From contig NVXM01000014.1 of NCBI GenBank assembly GCA_002733865.1, forward strand, positions 3,914-67,913: a stretch of 64,000 bases of DNA, given 5' to 3'. Position numbers and translations under genes: made by a program. The DNA is from Sphingopyxis sp. Its GTDB lineage: Bacteria; Pseudomonadota; Alphaproteobacteria; Sphingomonadales; Sphingomonadaceae. This document shows positions 1-6,956 of the stretch, piece after piece. Within the stretch, counting starts at the first letter, position 1. Every line of letters starts with the position of its first letter. The notes beneath the pieces were generated by a model that saw only the letters and a program-made list of their open reading frames with translations, was not told where the DNA came from and did no database searches.

Positions 1-477
1 CCCGATATCACGGATAAGGGAGAAATGCTGGCAGCCCGTATTTCCATGGCGGTGGCCATCGTCATTGCCACTTACCTGGGTATCAATCCACCCGGATTTG
101 CTGCACAGGTGGTCGCACTGGCGTTCGGTATTGCCGCGGCGACCATCTTCCCGGTACTGATGATGGGTATTTTCTCCAAGCGCATCAACAGCAAGGGCGC
201 GGTATTGGGCATGCTGGCCGGCTTGATCGCCACCACCGTGTACATCTTCATCTATCTGGGCTGGTTCTTCATTCCGGGTACCAACACCCTGGAAAACATT
301 CCAGCGAACTGGGTGTTCGGCATCTCGCCCTTGGCCTTCGGGGCAGTGGGTGCGCTGATCAACTTTGCCGTAGCCTTCGCGGTAGCCTACGCGACAGAGG
401 CACCTCCGCAGGAAATTCAGGATCTGGTAGAAAGCGTCCGCTACCCGAAAGGAGCTGGCACCGCGCTGGATCACTGA
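1..477 (+). CDS. Sodium:solute symporter, C-terminal part (partial)
   Basis: The frame is open from the first base, so the gene starts upstream of the window; 158 codons plus stop are visible. Three or four hydrophobic membrane segments can be seen (around ALAFGIAAATIFPVLMMGIF, AVLGMLAGLIATTVYIFIYL and LAFGAVGALINFAVAFAVAY). The C-terminal tail, with QDLVESVRYPKGAGTA, resembles the VC_2705-type subfamily of sodium:solute symporters, related to the acetate permease ActP. By family it imports a small carboxylate with sodium across the inner membrane; the substrate cannot be read from this fragment. An intrinsic terminator follows about 50 bases after the stop, so this is probably the last gene of its operon. 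It belongs to the host backbone left of the prophage. Confidence 0.8.
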   Translation, partial: PDITDKGEMLAARISMAVAIVIATYLGINPPGFAAQVVALAFGIAAATIFPVLMMGIFSKRINSKGAVLGMLAGLIATTVYIFIYLGWFFIPGTNTLENIPANWVFGISPLAFGAVGALINFAVAFAVAYATEAPPQEIQDLVESVRYPKGAGTALDH

Positions 478-530
478 GTACTATCCAGGCCAGACCTGCA
501 GGGCTACGCTCTGCAGCTGGCTGAACCTGA

Positions 531-560
531 GCGGGCTTCCTTATGGAAGCCCGCCTTATT
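531..560 (+). terminator. Rho-independent terminator after the symporter gene
   Basis: Ten-base arms GCGGGCTTCC and GGAAGCCCGC are perfectly complementary, with a four-base loop (ttat), and are followed by CTTATTT. The T-tract is imperfect but the stem is strong. It separates the symporter from the next gene. Confidence 0.75.
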
Positions 561-575
561 TGCGGAAATGAATTT

Positions 576-1082
576 ATGATCTGGCATTTATTTGCATTGG
601 CTGTAGCAGGCCTGGGTGCGGCGGGGGTCGGTTTCCTGTTGCGTGGTTTGACCGGAAAGAAGCTGCCTACATGGATCGTTCCAGTATTTGCCGGCGCGGG
701 GATGCTGGCTTACCAGATCTACTATGAGTATTCCTGGTTCGAGCACAAACAAAGCCAGTTACCTCCCGCGTCACAGGTGGTCGCTCTGGATCAGGAGGGC
801 GTGTTCTGGCGACCCTGGACTTACCTGTTCCCGATGACAGTAGGCTTTACCGTACTGGACACCGAGAACATCATCCGGATTGATCGGGACGAGCAGCGTC
901 TCCGTCAGTTCATACTCTACACATTCGACAAGGAATACGTGGACCTGGTGTCTCACCAGACCCAGCTGCTCAATTGTGATACACGGGATCTTGTGCCAAT
1001 GGCCGAGGATGGGGCCTTGCGAGTGTCCGCTATGCGGCAGCTTGAGCCTGGCGACCCTTTGTATGAGCAGGTCTGCCCCTAG
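576..1082 (+). CDS. Small membrane-anchored hypothetical protein (168 aa)
   Basis: The ATG at 576 has a GGAA ribosome-binding sequence about 8 bases upstream; an earlier in-frame ATG at 543 lies in the terminator stem and is less likely. The N-terminus has two hydrophobic segments (LFALAVAGLGAAGVGFLL and a second near residue 30-45, VPVFAGAGMLAYQIYY), followed by a soluble region of about 120 residues rich in acidic and aromatic positions. I recognise no named domain. It looks like a conserved Pseudomonas protein following the symporter, separated from it by a terminator, so it probably has its own promoter. Function unknown. Confidence 0.7.
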   Translation: MIWHLFALAVAGLGAAGVGFLLRGLTGKKLPTWIVPVFAGAGMLAYQIYYEYSWFEHKQSQLPPASQVVALDQEGVFWRPWTYLFPMTVGFTVLDTENIIRIDRDEQRLRQFILYTFDKEYVDLVSHQTQLLNCDTRDLVPMAEDGALRVSAMRQLEPGDPLYEQVCP

Positions 1083-1266
1083 AGTTCAGGGCATGCTTGC
1101 CAAGCCCTCCAAATTAATACATAATGCAGCCCATCGATTGCAGGACGCTTGAAAAATATCAGTCTTATCAACGAGATAAGTTAATATCTGAGATGTTTTT
1201 ACTGCGATTGCCCGTATCGATAAAAGCTACGTTCGACTCACCCACAACGTAGCTGTTTTCCCTTGA

Positions 1267-1340
1267 GGCCGGGTGGCAGAGTGGTCATGCAGCGGATTGC
1301 AAATCCGTGTACGCCGGTTCGATTCCGACCTCGGCCTCCA
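1267..1340 (+). tRNA. tRNA-Cys (anticodon GCA)
   Basis: 74 nt. The acceptor arms GGCCGGG and CTCGGCC pair with one G-U, the anticodon loop reads TTGCAAA, the T-arm contains GGTTCGATTCC, and CCA is encoded at the 3' end. It lies 30 bases before tRNA-Leu, probably in the same transcript. Confidence 0.93.
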
Positions 1341-1370
1341 TTATTCAGTACGACTCTTCAGTACCTGCTA

Positions 1371-1457
1371 GCCCGGATGGCGAAACTGGTAGACGCAAGG
1401 GACTTAAAATCCCTCGGGGGTAACCCCGTGCCGGTTCGATTCCGGCTCCGGGCACCA
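1371..1457 (+). tRNA. tRNA-Leu (anticodon TAA), prophage integration target
   Basis: 87 nt class II tRNA: acceptor GCCCGGA pairs with TCCGGGC, the anticodon loop is CTTAAAA, a long variable arm (TCGGGGGTAACCCCG) is present, the T-arm contains GGTTCGATTCC and the 3' CCA is encoded. The part from position 1399 to the end is duplicated at 43700, which makes this gene the attB of the prophage. The phage copy at the left restores a full tRNA, so the gene should still work. Confidence 0.95.
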
Positions 1458-1470
1458 CTGATCATGCGGC
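1399..1470 (+). repeat. attL: left copy of the 72-bp core repeat
   Basis: The 72 bases from GGGACTTAAAATCC (anticodon arm of tRNA-Leu) to ATCATGCGGC, 13 bases past the tRNA end, recur exactly at 43700-43771. Upstream of it the sequence is intact tRNA; downstream the integrase gene starts within 60 bases. This is the classical layout of tyrosine-integrase insertion in a tRNA 3' end. Confidence 0.95.
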
Positions 1471-1527
1471 TTCCAGCGATTCGAGCGGTAAACGCTCTGC
1501 TCCGCAACTTCTCCTTTGCTCCGCAAT

Positions 1528-2559
1528 TCAGCGCGTCGGCGTGACCTTCTTGCCTTTCCTTTGCCTGACATAGTGCTCCGTCATGGCCACGTTTGAGTGT
1601 CCGAGCTGATCGCGCGCCTGCATGATATCGCCGCTGGATTCTGCTTTGTCGGTACCGGCCTTGGCTCGCAGATCTCGCATCTGGAAAGTAGCTTTCGGGA
1701 CGCCGGCTTTCTCCCTGGCGGTATCGAACCGAGAGCGAAGCATGGATCGGGTCATCGGCAGGCCCTGGTCGGTCACGATCAGGCGGGTGGAGCGCACCTT
1801 GAACGTCGCCTTGCGGGTCATGATCCGATCAATCACCGTCGCCAGCTCGCCCTCGACCGTGATCCGGCGCTTGGCTCCGGTCTTCGATTGGGTGATCTGG
1901 ATCTCACCATTGCGGATATCCCGCTCATCCATCCGGACCGTGTCATCGACGCGTTGGCCGGTCAGATAGAACAGATCCATCGCATCCCGCAGCCCTTGAT
2001 CGGCTACCTGGTACACCGCCTGGAACAGCTCGTCCTCGATGTAGACGTCCCGGCCGGTTTCCTTGTTGCCCTTCACGCCGGCGCAGGGGTTGGCCAGTTT
2101 GGTGTATCCCATCTCCCGGGCATAGTTCCAGATTGCTGACAGCAAGGCCTTCTCGCGGTTGGCACGCACAGGGGCAGACTTCCTCCAGCGCAGGTACTGC
2201 CGGACGTGCTGCGGCTCGATGGAATTCAACGGCGCCGGCGGATCGTCGAAGAACGACATCAGGTTCTTCAGTTCGCGGATGTTGTCTTTCTGGGTGCTCG
2301 CCGCCTTGGTGGGTACCACGTCGACCATGTACTGGGTCGCGACATAGCGGAACGTCAGTACCTGGTCGCGCAGGTTGTCGGCCGTGCGATCCTTCTCCAG
2401 CCTGGCGTACTCCATGATCGCCAACCCGTAGTCGCTCCCCAGTGGTATCTCCTTCCGTGGCTTGCCACCGGCATCGTAGTAGTAATACACCTTCCCACTA
2501 CGCATCTGGCGTTCCCTCAGCCGGGCTATAGCGCCCGGTTTCTGCGGTCTTCTTCCCAT
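1528..2559 (-). CDS. int: Phage tyrosine integrase (343 aa)
   Basis: A site-specific recombinase that would insert and excise the prophage at tRNA-Leu. Catalytic residues visible are R203 (TGQRVDD), K226 in the beta-hairpin (QSKTGAK), R298 in RDLR, H321 (QLGHSN) and Y330 (TEHYVR). The usual His of the HxxR box is Arg here (R295), a variation also known in other phage integrases. The N-terminal 70 residues carry the arm-binding region; a core-binding SAM-like domain spans about 70-165. The gene lies 57 bases inside attL and its ATG overlaps the stop of the DUF4224 gene (TAATG), so the two are translated together. Confidence 0.95.
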   Translation of the reverse strand: MGRRPQKPGAIARLRERQMRSGKVYYYYDAGGKPRKEIPLGSDYGLAIMEYARLEKDRTADNLRDQVLTFRYVATQYMVDVVPTKAASTQKDNIRELKNLMSFFDDPPAPLNSIEPQHVRQYLRWRKSAPVRANREKALLSAIWNYAREMGYTKLANPCAGVKGNKETGRDVYIEDELFQAVYQVADQGLRDAMDLFYLTGQRVDDTVRMDERDIRNGEIQITQSKTGAKRRITVEGELATVIDRIMTRKATFKVRSTRLIVTDQGLPMTRSMLRSRFDTAREKAGVPKATFQMRDLRAKAGTDKAESSGDIMQARDQLGHSNVAMTEHYVRQRKGKKVTPTR

Positions 2560-2765
2560 TACCCTGTCTTCCGCGGTTTCCAGCCTGGCTGATCTTGCGC
2601 GGCTGGTTGAGTCTGAATAATGGCCGCAGTTGTAACGCTTGGCCAGCCGTTGCGCTTGACGGCATGACGAATGCCATTGCGTTTGAGGGTTTCGATCTGT
2701 CCGGCTTTTGTCCGCGCACCGGTCAGGTCGCAGACCTCTTCATGGGTCAGGAACATGGATGACAT
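2559..2765 (-). CDS. DUF4224 protein, candidate recombination directionality factor (68 aa)
   Basis: The first 45 residues (MFLTHEEVCDLTGARTKAGQ onward, with an R-N-G-I-R-H core) match the DUF4224 pattern, a short helix-turn-helix-like module found next to phage integrases. The gene overlaps the integrase start. Position and size fit an excisionase or integrase regulator; the role is inferred from context and not shown by the sequence. The C-terminal 20 residues are Q/P-rich and look unstructured. Confidence 0.75.
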   Translation of the reverse strand: MSSMFLTHEEVCDLTGARTKAGQIETLKRNGIRHAVKRNGWPSVTTAAIIQTQPAAQDQPGWKPRKTG

Positions 2766-2811
2766 AGTGATTCCCCTTGGGGCGGGTTATACGGATGGGG
2801 TAGGGCGAGGG

Positions 2812-2907
2812 TTACTTGCCACCGCGCAGGAGGGCAACGGCCAGGATCAATGTGACGAACATCACAGTAAGTGCGATGGCAACGATATCAATCGGTGTTG
2901 GGGTCAT
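2812..2907 (-). CDS. Very small single-pass membrane protein (31 aa)
   Basis: ATG at 2907, stop at 2812, with a good GGAGGA ribosome-binding site about 8 bases upstream. The product is almost entirely one hydrophobic helix (DIVAIALTVMFVTLILAVAL) ending in LRGGK, so an inner-membrane peptide with a short positively charged tail. It lies between DUF4224 and a 74-aa protein in the same direction and fits the operon spacing. Function unknown; small phage membrane proteins can act in exclusion or host takeover, but nothing here shows which. Confidence 0.55.
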   Translation of the reverse strand: MTPTPIDIVAIALTVMFVTLILAVALLRGGK

Positions 2908-3112
2908 GACCAGGATCCTCCGGTTTTACCAAGGGTGGCCAGTGCACAACCTCCCCTGACACTGGTGAATTGACGATTATTGGTCCAGGACCGCGCAGCT
3001 GATAGATGAGTGCCAGTTGCTCGATGATGGGTGCGGCGCGGGCCTGGTATTCCCGGTCCAGCTGTATGAGCTTTCGCTTCAAGGCGCGCTCTTGATCCTC
3101 CATGAAGGCCAT
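2888..3112 (-). CDS. Hypothetical phage protein (74 aa)
   Basis: The first half is charged and helical (MEDQERALKRKLIQLDREYQ), probably a short coiled coil; the second half is proline-rich. The stop overlaps the start region of the next small gene by about 20 bases and the start directly follows the stop of the 128-aa gene, in keeping with the tight leftward operon. No domain recognised. Confidence 0.6.
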   Translation of the reverse strand: MAFMEDQERALKRKLIQLDREYQARAAPIIEQLALIYQLRGPGPIIVNSPVSGEVVHWPPLVKPEDPGHDPNTD

Positions 3113-3499
3113 TTACTGGTCCTCCTGATGGAAGGCGGCAAGAGCTTCGTGCGCCACATCGACAGCTTCTCTCAGCGCATCAGAGAGGCCTTGCAGGTCC
3201 ATCGGATCAGGGCCACCAACGCGCAAGGCACGTGAAAGTCCGCCGATTTCGTCCAGCGCGCTCAAAAGCACAAAAACGTCGGGGCCCGGGCAAACTCCAG
3301 CGGCGTCGACGTACACGGTGTACTTCTCGCAGTTGGCTATCTGTTTGTCTGCCCAGGCATGGGCCCGCTTGAAGCGCCATTTCTGAGAGCCGAGTAGGAA
3401 GTAGTTAGAGGAAACACTCTTGCCATACCTGTCGAACACTTCCGCGTTTATGCAGATGTCGCTTTCCTGTGACACTTGCTTCGTGAATCTCGGCATCAC
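3113..3499 (-). CDS. Hypothetical phage protein (128 aa)
   Basis: Part of the leftward early operon; its start overlaps the end of the upstream gene by 4 bases. Its C-terminal part (PGPDVFVLLSALDEIGGLSR) has the same pattern as the neighbour at 3496-4059 (PPDPDVAALLSALEKARETI), so the two genes share a repeated module, P-D-V-x(2)-LLSAL, probably a short helical domain. No known function. Confidence 0.6.
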   Translation of the reverse strand: MMPRFTKQVSQESDICINAEVFDRYGKSVSSNYFLLGSQKWRFKRAHAWADKQIANCEKYTVYVDAAGVCPGPDVFVLLSALDEIGGLSRALRVGGPDPMDLQGLSDALREAVDVAHEALAAFHQEDQ

Positions 3500-4059
3500 A
3501 CACCCCCTTGCTTGAACTTGGCGAGGGCTGAGTCGATCTGCTTAACCGTCAGGTGGCTCGCTACATCCTTGTCTGACTTGAACCAGTCCGGCGCACCGGT
3601 CTTAAGGGCTACAGATATTGTTTCGCGGGCTTTCTCGAGCGCGGATAAAAGCGCTGCAACGTCAGGGTCGGGCGGGGCTGCGTTGAGCGCATGAAGCACC
3701 CGATCACGCAATGTTTCGGCATCTGCCGGGGTATCCCCGTAAACAACAATGCGCTGCCACCACTCACCGTTTGATGTTTCGATATCTGAATGCTTGTGGT
3801 GAATGCCTGCGGCGAAGTGCCCGCAGTCGCCTGACGGATCAGTATCCCCTTTGGTGAATTCGCCTATCCCTGCACCGCTCGGCATCGATTGCTTGCGGGC
3901 TGCATTCATCACTGGACTAGCGCTGCTCACGCCAGCAACCTGTCCGCTCACTTGGGGTGCTGGCTGAACAACGTCTACCAGGGTTGGATACAGTGGGTGA
4001 GCCCCACCAGGTACGCGTGACACCAGCACACCTGGCGTCATAGGGTGTTCTTGTTTCAT
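3496..4059 (-). CDS. Hypothetical phage protein (187 aa)
   Basis: The start chosen is ATG 4059, which overlaps the upstream stop (ATGA); a longer frame would run into the ASCH gene. The N-terminal third is proline/valine-rich and low in complexity; the middle contains an H-W-W cluster (CGHFAAGIHHKHS, GEWWQRIVVYGD). The C-terminus carries the P-D-V-x(2)-LLSAL module shared with the next gene and ends in a helical segment. No domain recognised. Confidence 0.6.
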   Translation of the reverse strand: MKQEHPMTPGVLVSRVPGGAHPLYPTLVDVVQPAPQVSGQVAGVSSASPVMNAARKQSMPSGAGIGEFTKGDTDPSGDCGHFAAGIHHKHSDIETSNGEWWQRIVVYGDTPADAETLRDRVLHALNAAPPDPDVAALLSALEKARETISVALKTGAPDWFKSDKDVASHLTVKQIDSALAKFKQGGV

Positions 4060-4712
4060 GGTTCGATCCTCTTGAACTCGACGACCCACACCCAGGGATT
4101 CGCATCCCAGCTGTCGATGCCGTTGATGGATACCCACAGGTGCCGGAATCGCAGCGCGGCAGTCCTGCATTCGTTGCAATCAACTTCCGTCGCACCGCCC
4201 ATGCTGCCGGCCTGGTGCACCTGGTTGCCGCTACACGCGGGGCAGGGCCAAAGGTCATCGCAGCTGCCCGCCAGATCACCGTATTGATCGTTGGTGTAAC
4301 AGCCCTCTGCTTCGGCCTGCTCTTCGCTGATATCCTGCAGCCGCTCGATACGCACGTCAGTGACTTCTAGTAGGATCCGGCTGGCCCAGCGGGGCATGTG
4401 GATTGAGGGGCGAACTTTGCCAAGCCATGGCCCTTCTTCTGTGTCGGCAAGGTAGCCGACGCTTTGGTCATGGCTGATGTTGCGAGGTGCTACCCCGTCC
4501 AGCCCCTGTCTGGTCGTCCAACTTTCGCGCACCCATAAACGATCACCTGGTTGGCCGTAGGGGCAGTTGACCGGGACAGGGATCAGTTCGCCAGACGGTG
4601 AGGACTCCCAGTATCCATGCGGCAATTTGAGTGCCCGCCGCGTCACCGTCTTCCGGCCTTCCAGAATGGTGCGCACCATCGCACCCTTGAACAAAATCGG
4701 ACGCTCTTTCAT
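4056..4712 (-). CDS. ASCH-like phage protein with a zinc-ribbon insertion (218 aa)
   Basis: The beginning (RPILFKGAMVRTILEGRKTV, TRR), the CPYGQPGDRLWVRESW motif and the RPSIHMPRWASRI segment are characteristic of a phage family with an ASCH (PUA-related, RNA-binding-type) fold, sometimes annotated as morphogenetic protein. Residues around 150-185 carry two Cys pairs (CPAC and CNEC) that look like a zinc ribbon inserted in the domain. It probably binds RNA or modified nucleic acid; the exact role is unknown. Four-base overlaps with both neighbours place it inside the leftward operon next to the C5-methylase. Confidence 0.7.
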   Translation of the reverse strand: MKERPILFKGAMVRTILEGRKTVTRRALKLPHGYWESSPSGELIPVPVNCPYGQPGDRLWVRESWTTRQGLDGVAPRNISHDQSVGYLADTEEGPWLGKVRPSIHMPRWASRILLEVTDVRIERLQDISEEQAEAEGCYTNDQYGDLAGSCDDLWPCPACSGNQVHQAGSMGGATEVDCNECRTAALRFRHLWVSINGIDSWDANPWVWVVEFKRIEP

Positions 4713-4909
4713 TGCACTTCCTCCGGATATCGGACCATGCCCCTGACGCCCATCCGGGCATCGTTGGCGATCTGGTGTAGTTGGCGCGACAGCAGCAACA
4801 GCTCCTCGGGCGTCATCATTGCGTTGAGCCCGGGGAATCCGTTGATGACTGCGATCGGCGCGTCGTTTCGGCCCGTCGTGTGACGGACTACGAGATGGGT
4901 TCGGGGCAT
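4709..4909 (-). CDS. Small conserved phage protein (66 aa)
   Basis: 66 residues with a central MTPEELLLLSRQLHQIANDA helix. Its start lies 22 bases inside the end of the methyltransferase gene and its stop overlaps the ASCH gene start (ATGA), so it is clearly part of the operon. Similar short proteins sit next to phage methylases, but I cannot name a function. Confidence 0.6.
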   Translation of the reverse strand: MPRTHLVVRHTTGRNDAPIAVINGFPGLNAMMTPEELLLLSRQLHQIANDARMGVRGMVRYPEEVQ

Positions 4910-6705
4910 GGGCTTGGCTCCATTTGTGAAACGCTCAGTCCGACAGCGATCTGCTGCACCCAGATCGGCATGGCGTTGAGCATGAAGGTTTCGCCGGCTT
5001 CGGCCAGCAGTAGGGTTGTGCCCATCACATCGGCGATGGCTTGGGCAGCTGCGGGCGGTACCGCGTTGCCTATGCGCTCACGCCATGCTTGGTCTGACAG
5101 GCCGTCGAGCACCAACTGCTCTTCGGGATCAACCAGCGATTGCAGTGCCGCCAGCTCCAGGGTGGTGAAAGGGCGGTGCCAGGTGCCGTCGAGCGATTCG
5201 ATGATGCAGGTCAGGCGCTCGGATGGTCCGGGCATGCGTGGATCCGCCACGGACCAGCGGCCGTTGTCCTGGCGCGCACTGGCCGATACAGCACCGGCCT
5301 GGCCGTTCCAGTTCACCACGCCGTAGTGGCCGCCGGTGAGGTAGGCGTCACCCTTGCCGCGATTGAGTACGCGAGGATCAGCGATCGACAATGCGCCGCT
5401 GGCCACCTGCTGGGATCCGGTGACTGTGCCGGCGTGTCCGTTCCATTGAGTAATGCCCAGCTTTCGACTCGACGCGCCGGGGTGCCAGTTGTGGTACCGG
5501 GGATCTGCGACACATTGGCCGCCTGCTGATGGGTGGCCACCGCCGGTAACCGTGCCTGCAGTCGCGCCGTTCTGGATAACCTTGAAGCAGTTGCTGTGCT
5601 TAGTGCCTGTGCGTGGATCCGCGACGCTGAACGTGCCCTGGCCGGGACTCTTAACACCAATGACCGCACCGCTGGTATCGGTCCAGCGGCGGACGCCGAA
5701 TTGCTGGTACTGCGGAGCACCCGCCCGGGCTCGTGGATCCGCCACCGAGAATGCGCCGTTGGTGGGTAAGCTCTCACCAGCAATGGTGCCTGATGTATCG
5801 CCCCACCGTTTCACACCCAGAAAACCGCCGCGGTACTCCGGAACAATGATCAGATCTTTCAGGTAGCCATCTTCGACGGCCAGGTTATTCAGGCTGCGCC
5901 AGTCCTTGCCCGCTTCCACCAGGGCAAGCCGCACCCATGTTTTCCACTGCAATGCCGGCACGCGGTGCATAGGGCCTGCTGCTTCGATATCGCCAGCCAG
6001 CGGCATACGCCCCAGCACATCGCCGACCGAGCGCAGGTTCTTCTTTTCCGGCTCGTACAGGAACGGCGGCACCTTCTCGATGTGGCGGGCGACCAGCAGG
6101 AAGCGCTTGCGGGACTGGGCCAAACCACCGATGACTCCGCAGTCGTGGGTGGTCTCTGCCACCGCGTAGCCGTAGTGCGCCAACAGCTTGCCGATCTGAT
6201 CCAGCAGGTGCCGGCCGCGGGTTGCCAACCGGGGCACGTTCTCGAACACGATCAGCGACACTGGGTTGTGCTTCCAGGCTTCGCACATCAGCCACACACA
6301 GCGCAGCGTCAGCTCGTTGAGCGCCTGGTACTTGGGCGTGAGGCTCATGGTCTCTGACAGCAACCCGCTGGCACCTTTGCAGGGGCTGGAGATGAACACC
6401 GCATCAGGATCATGGCCGCCGGCAGCGCGCTGGATGTCTGCGGCCGTGGCTTCATTCCAGCCTGCTGGCGGCTCTTTGCCATGGAAGCGGATGAACTGGT
6501 CACGGCTGAACAGGTCAAGCAGCGTGCCCTCGACACCAGACAGCCGCTTGAAATCCCGCAGGCCGGCCGGATCAACGTCGACGCCGCCGACACACACCCA
6601 TTCTGCCTCGACGTTGCGCACCACTGGCTTGCTGGCATTGAACCCCTTTGCGCCGCCACCGAGGCCGCAGCAGAAGTGGAAGTGCTTGAATGTGCGCTTG
6701 ATCAT
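4888..6705 (-). CDS. Phage DNA cytosine-5 methyltransferase with five internal repeats (605 aa)
   Basis: The N-terminal half carries C5-methylase motifs: the SAM-binding start (FHFCCGLGGGAKGF), the catalytic PC dipeptide in SSPCKG (residues 108-109), ENV in FENVPR (155-157) and QSRKR near 197-201. The end has motif X (RIGNAVPP, about 544-551). Between them, residues about 297-490 consist of five imperfect repeats of 35-45 residues, each with a W/N-x-x-(A/S)-G-T/A-V/I core and ending in ADPR (322, 362, 400, 442, 487). They occupy the place of the target-recognition domain. The likely role is to modify phage DNA against host restriction. Overlapping its neighbours, it is an early gene. Confidence 0.88.
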   Translation of the reverse strand: MIKRTFKHFHFCCGLGGGAKGFNASKPVVRNVEAEWVCVGGVDVDPAGLRDFKRLSGVEGTLLDLFSRDQFIRFHGKEPPAGWNEATAADIQRAAGGHDPDAVFISSPCKGASGLLSETMSLTPKYQALNELTLRCVWLMCEAWKHNPVSLIVFENVPRLATRGRHLLDQIGKLLAHYGYAVAETTHDCGVIGGLAQSRKRFLLVARHIEKVPPFLYEPEKKNLRSVGDVLGRMPLAGDIEAAGPMHRVPALQWKTWVRLALVEAGKDWRSLNNLAVEDGYLKDLIIVPEYRGGFLGVKRWGDTSGTIAGESLPTNGAFSVADPRARAGAPQYQQFGVRRWTDTSGAVIGVKSPGQGTFSVADPRTGTKHSNCFKVIQNGATAGTVTGGGHPSAGGQCVADPRYHNWHPGASSRKLGITQWNGHAGTVTGSQQVASGALSIADPRVLNRGKGDAYLTGGHYGVVNWNGQAGAVSASARQDNGRWSVADPRMPGPSERLTCIIESLDGTWHRPFTTLELAALQSLVDPEEQLVLDGLSDQAWRERIGNAVPPAAAQAIADVMGTTLLLAEAGETFMLNAMPIWVQQIAVGLSVSQMEPSPCPEPIS

Positions 6706-6941
6706 GAAAATAGATCCTTATCGGGAGCCTTAGGCTTTTTTGCCCGCCGAAGTGGCAGACCTTGTTTGCGGAAATAATCGCGACGAGCTGAAAGCCAGGC
6801 CTTGTAAGCCCAGCCAGATCGCTGATCCCATGGATATGAGTCGTCGATCGCTTTGGCCCGGGCGGCAGGGTCTTTCCCTTCGGCCACGGCTTGTTGATGG
6901 ACGCCATGCATATGGCTCCAGCTGGATGCGTACCAGGTCAT
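6702..6941 (-). CDS. Hypothetical phage protein (79 aa)
   Basis: A basic protein with a Trp-rich core (DDSYPWDQRSGWAYKAWLSA) and a lysine-rich tail (RRAKKPKAPDK), overlapping the methylase start by 4 bases. The pattern of W and Y with a basic tail suggests nucleic-acid contact, but no family is recognised. It lies between the two methylase genes and is presumably co-transcribed. Confidence 0.55.
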   Translation of the reverse strand: MTWYASSWSHMHGVHQQAVAEGKDPAARAKAIDDSYPWDQRSGWAYKAWLSARRDYFRKQGLPLRRAKKPKAPDKDLFS

Positions 6942-6956
6942 TGGGGATACCTCGGT

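Noticed and set aside
1263..1544. A 93-codon open frame over the tRNA genes
   Set aside because: It runs through tRNA-Cys and tRNA-Leu; the sequence is explained by the tRNAs.
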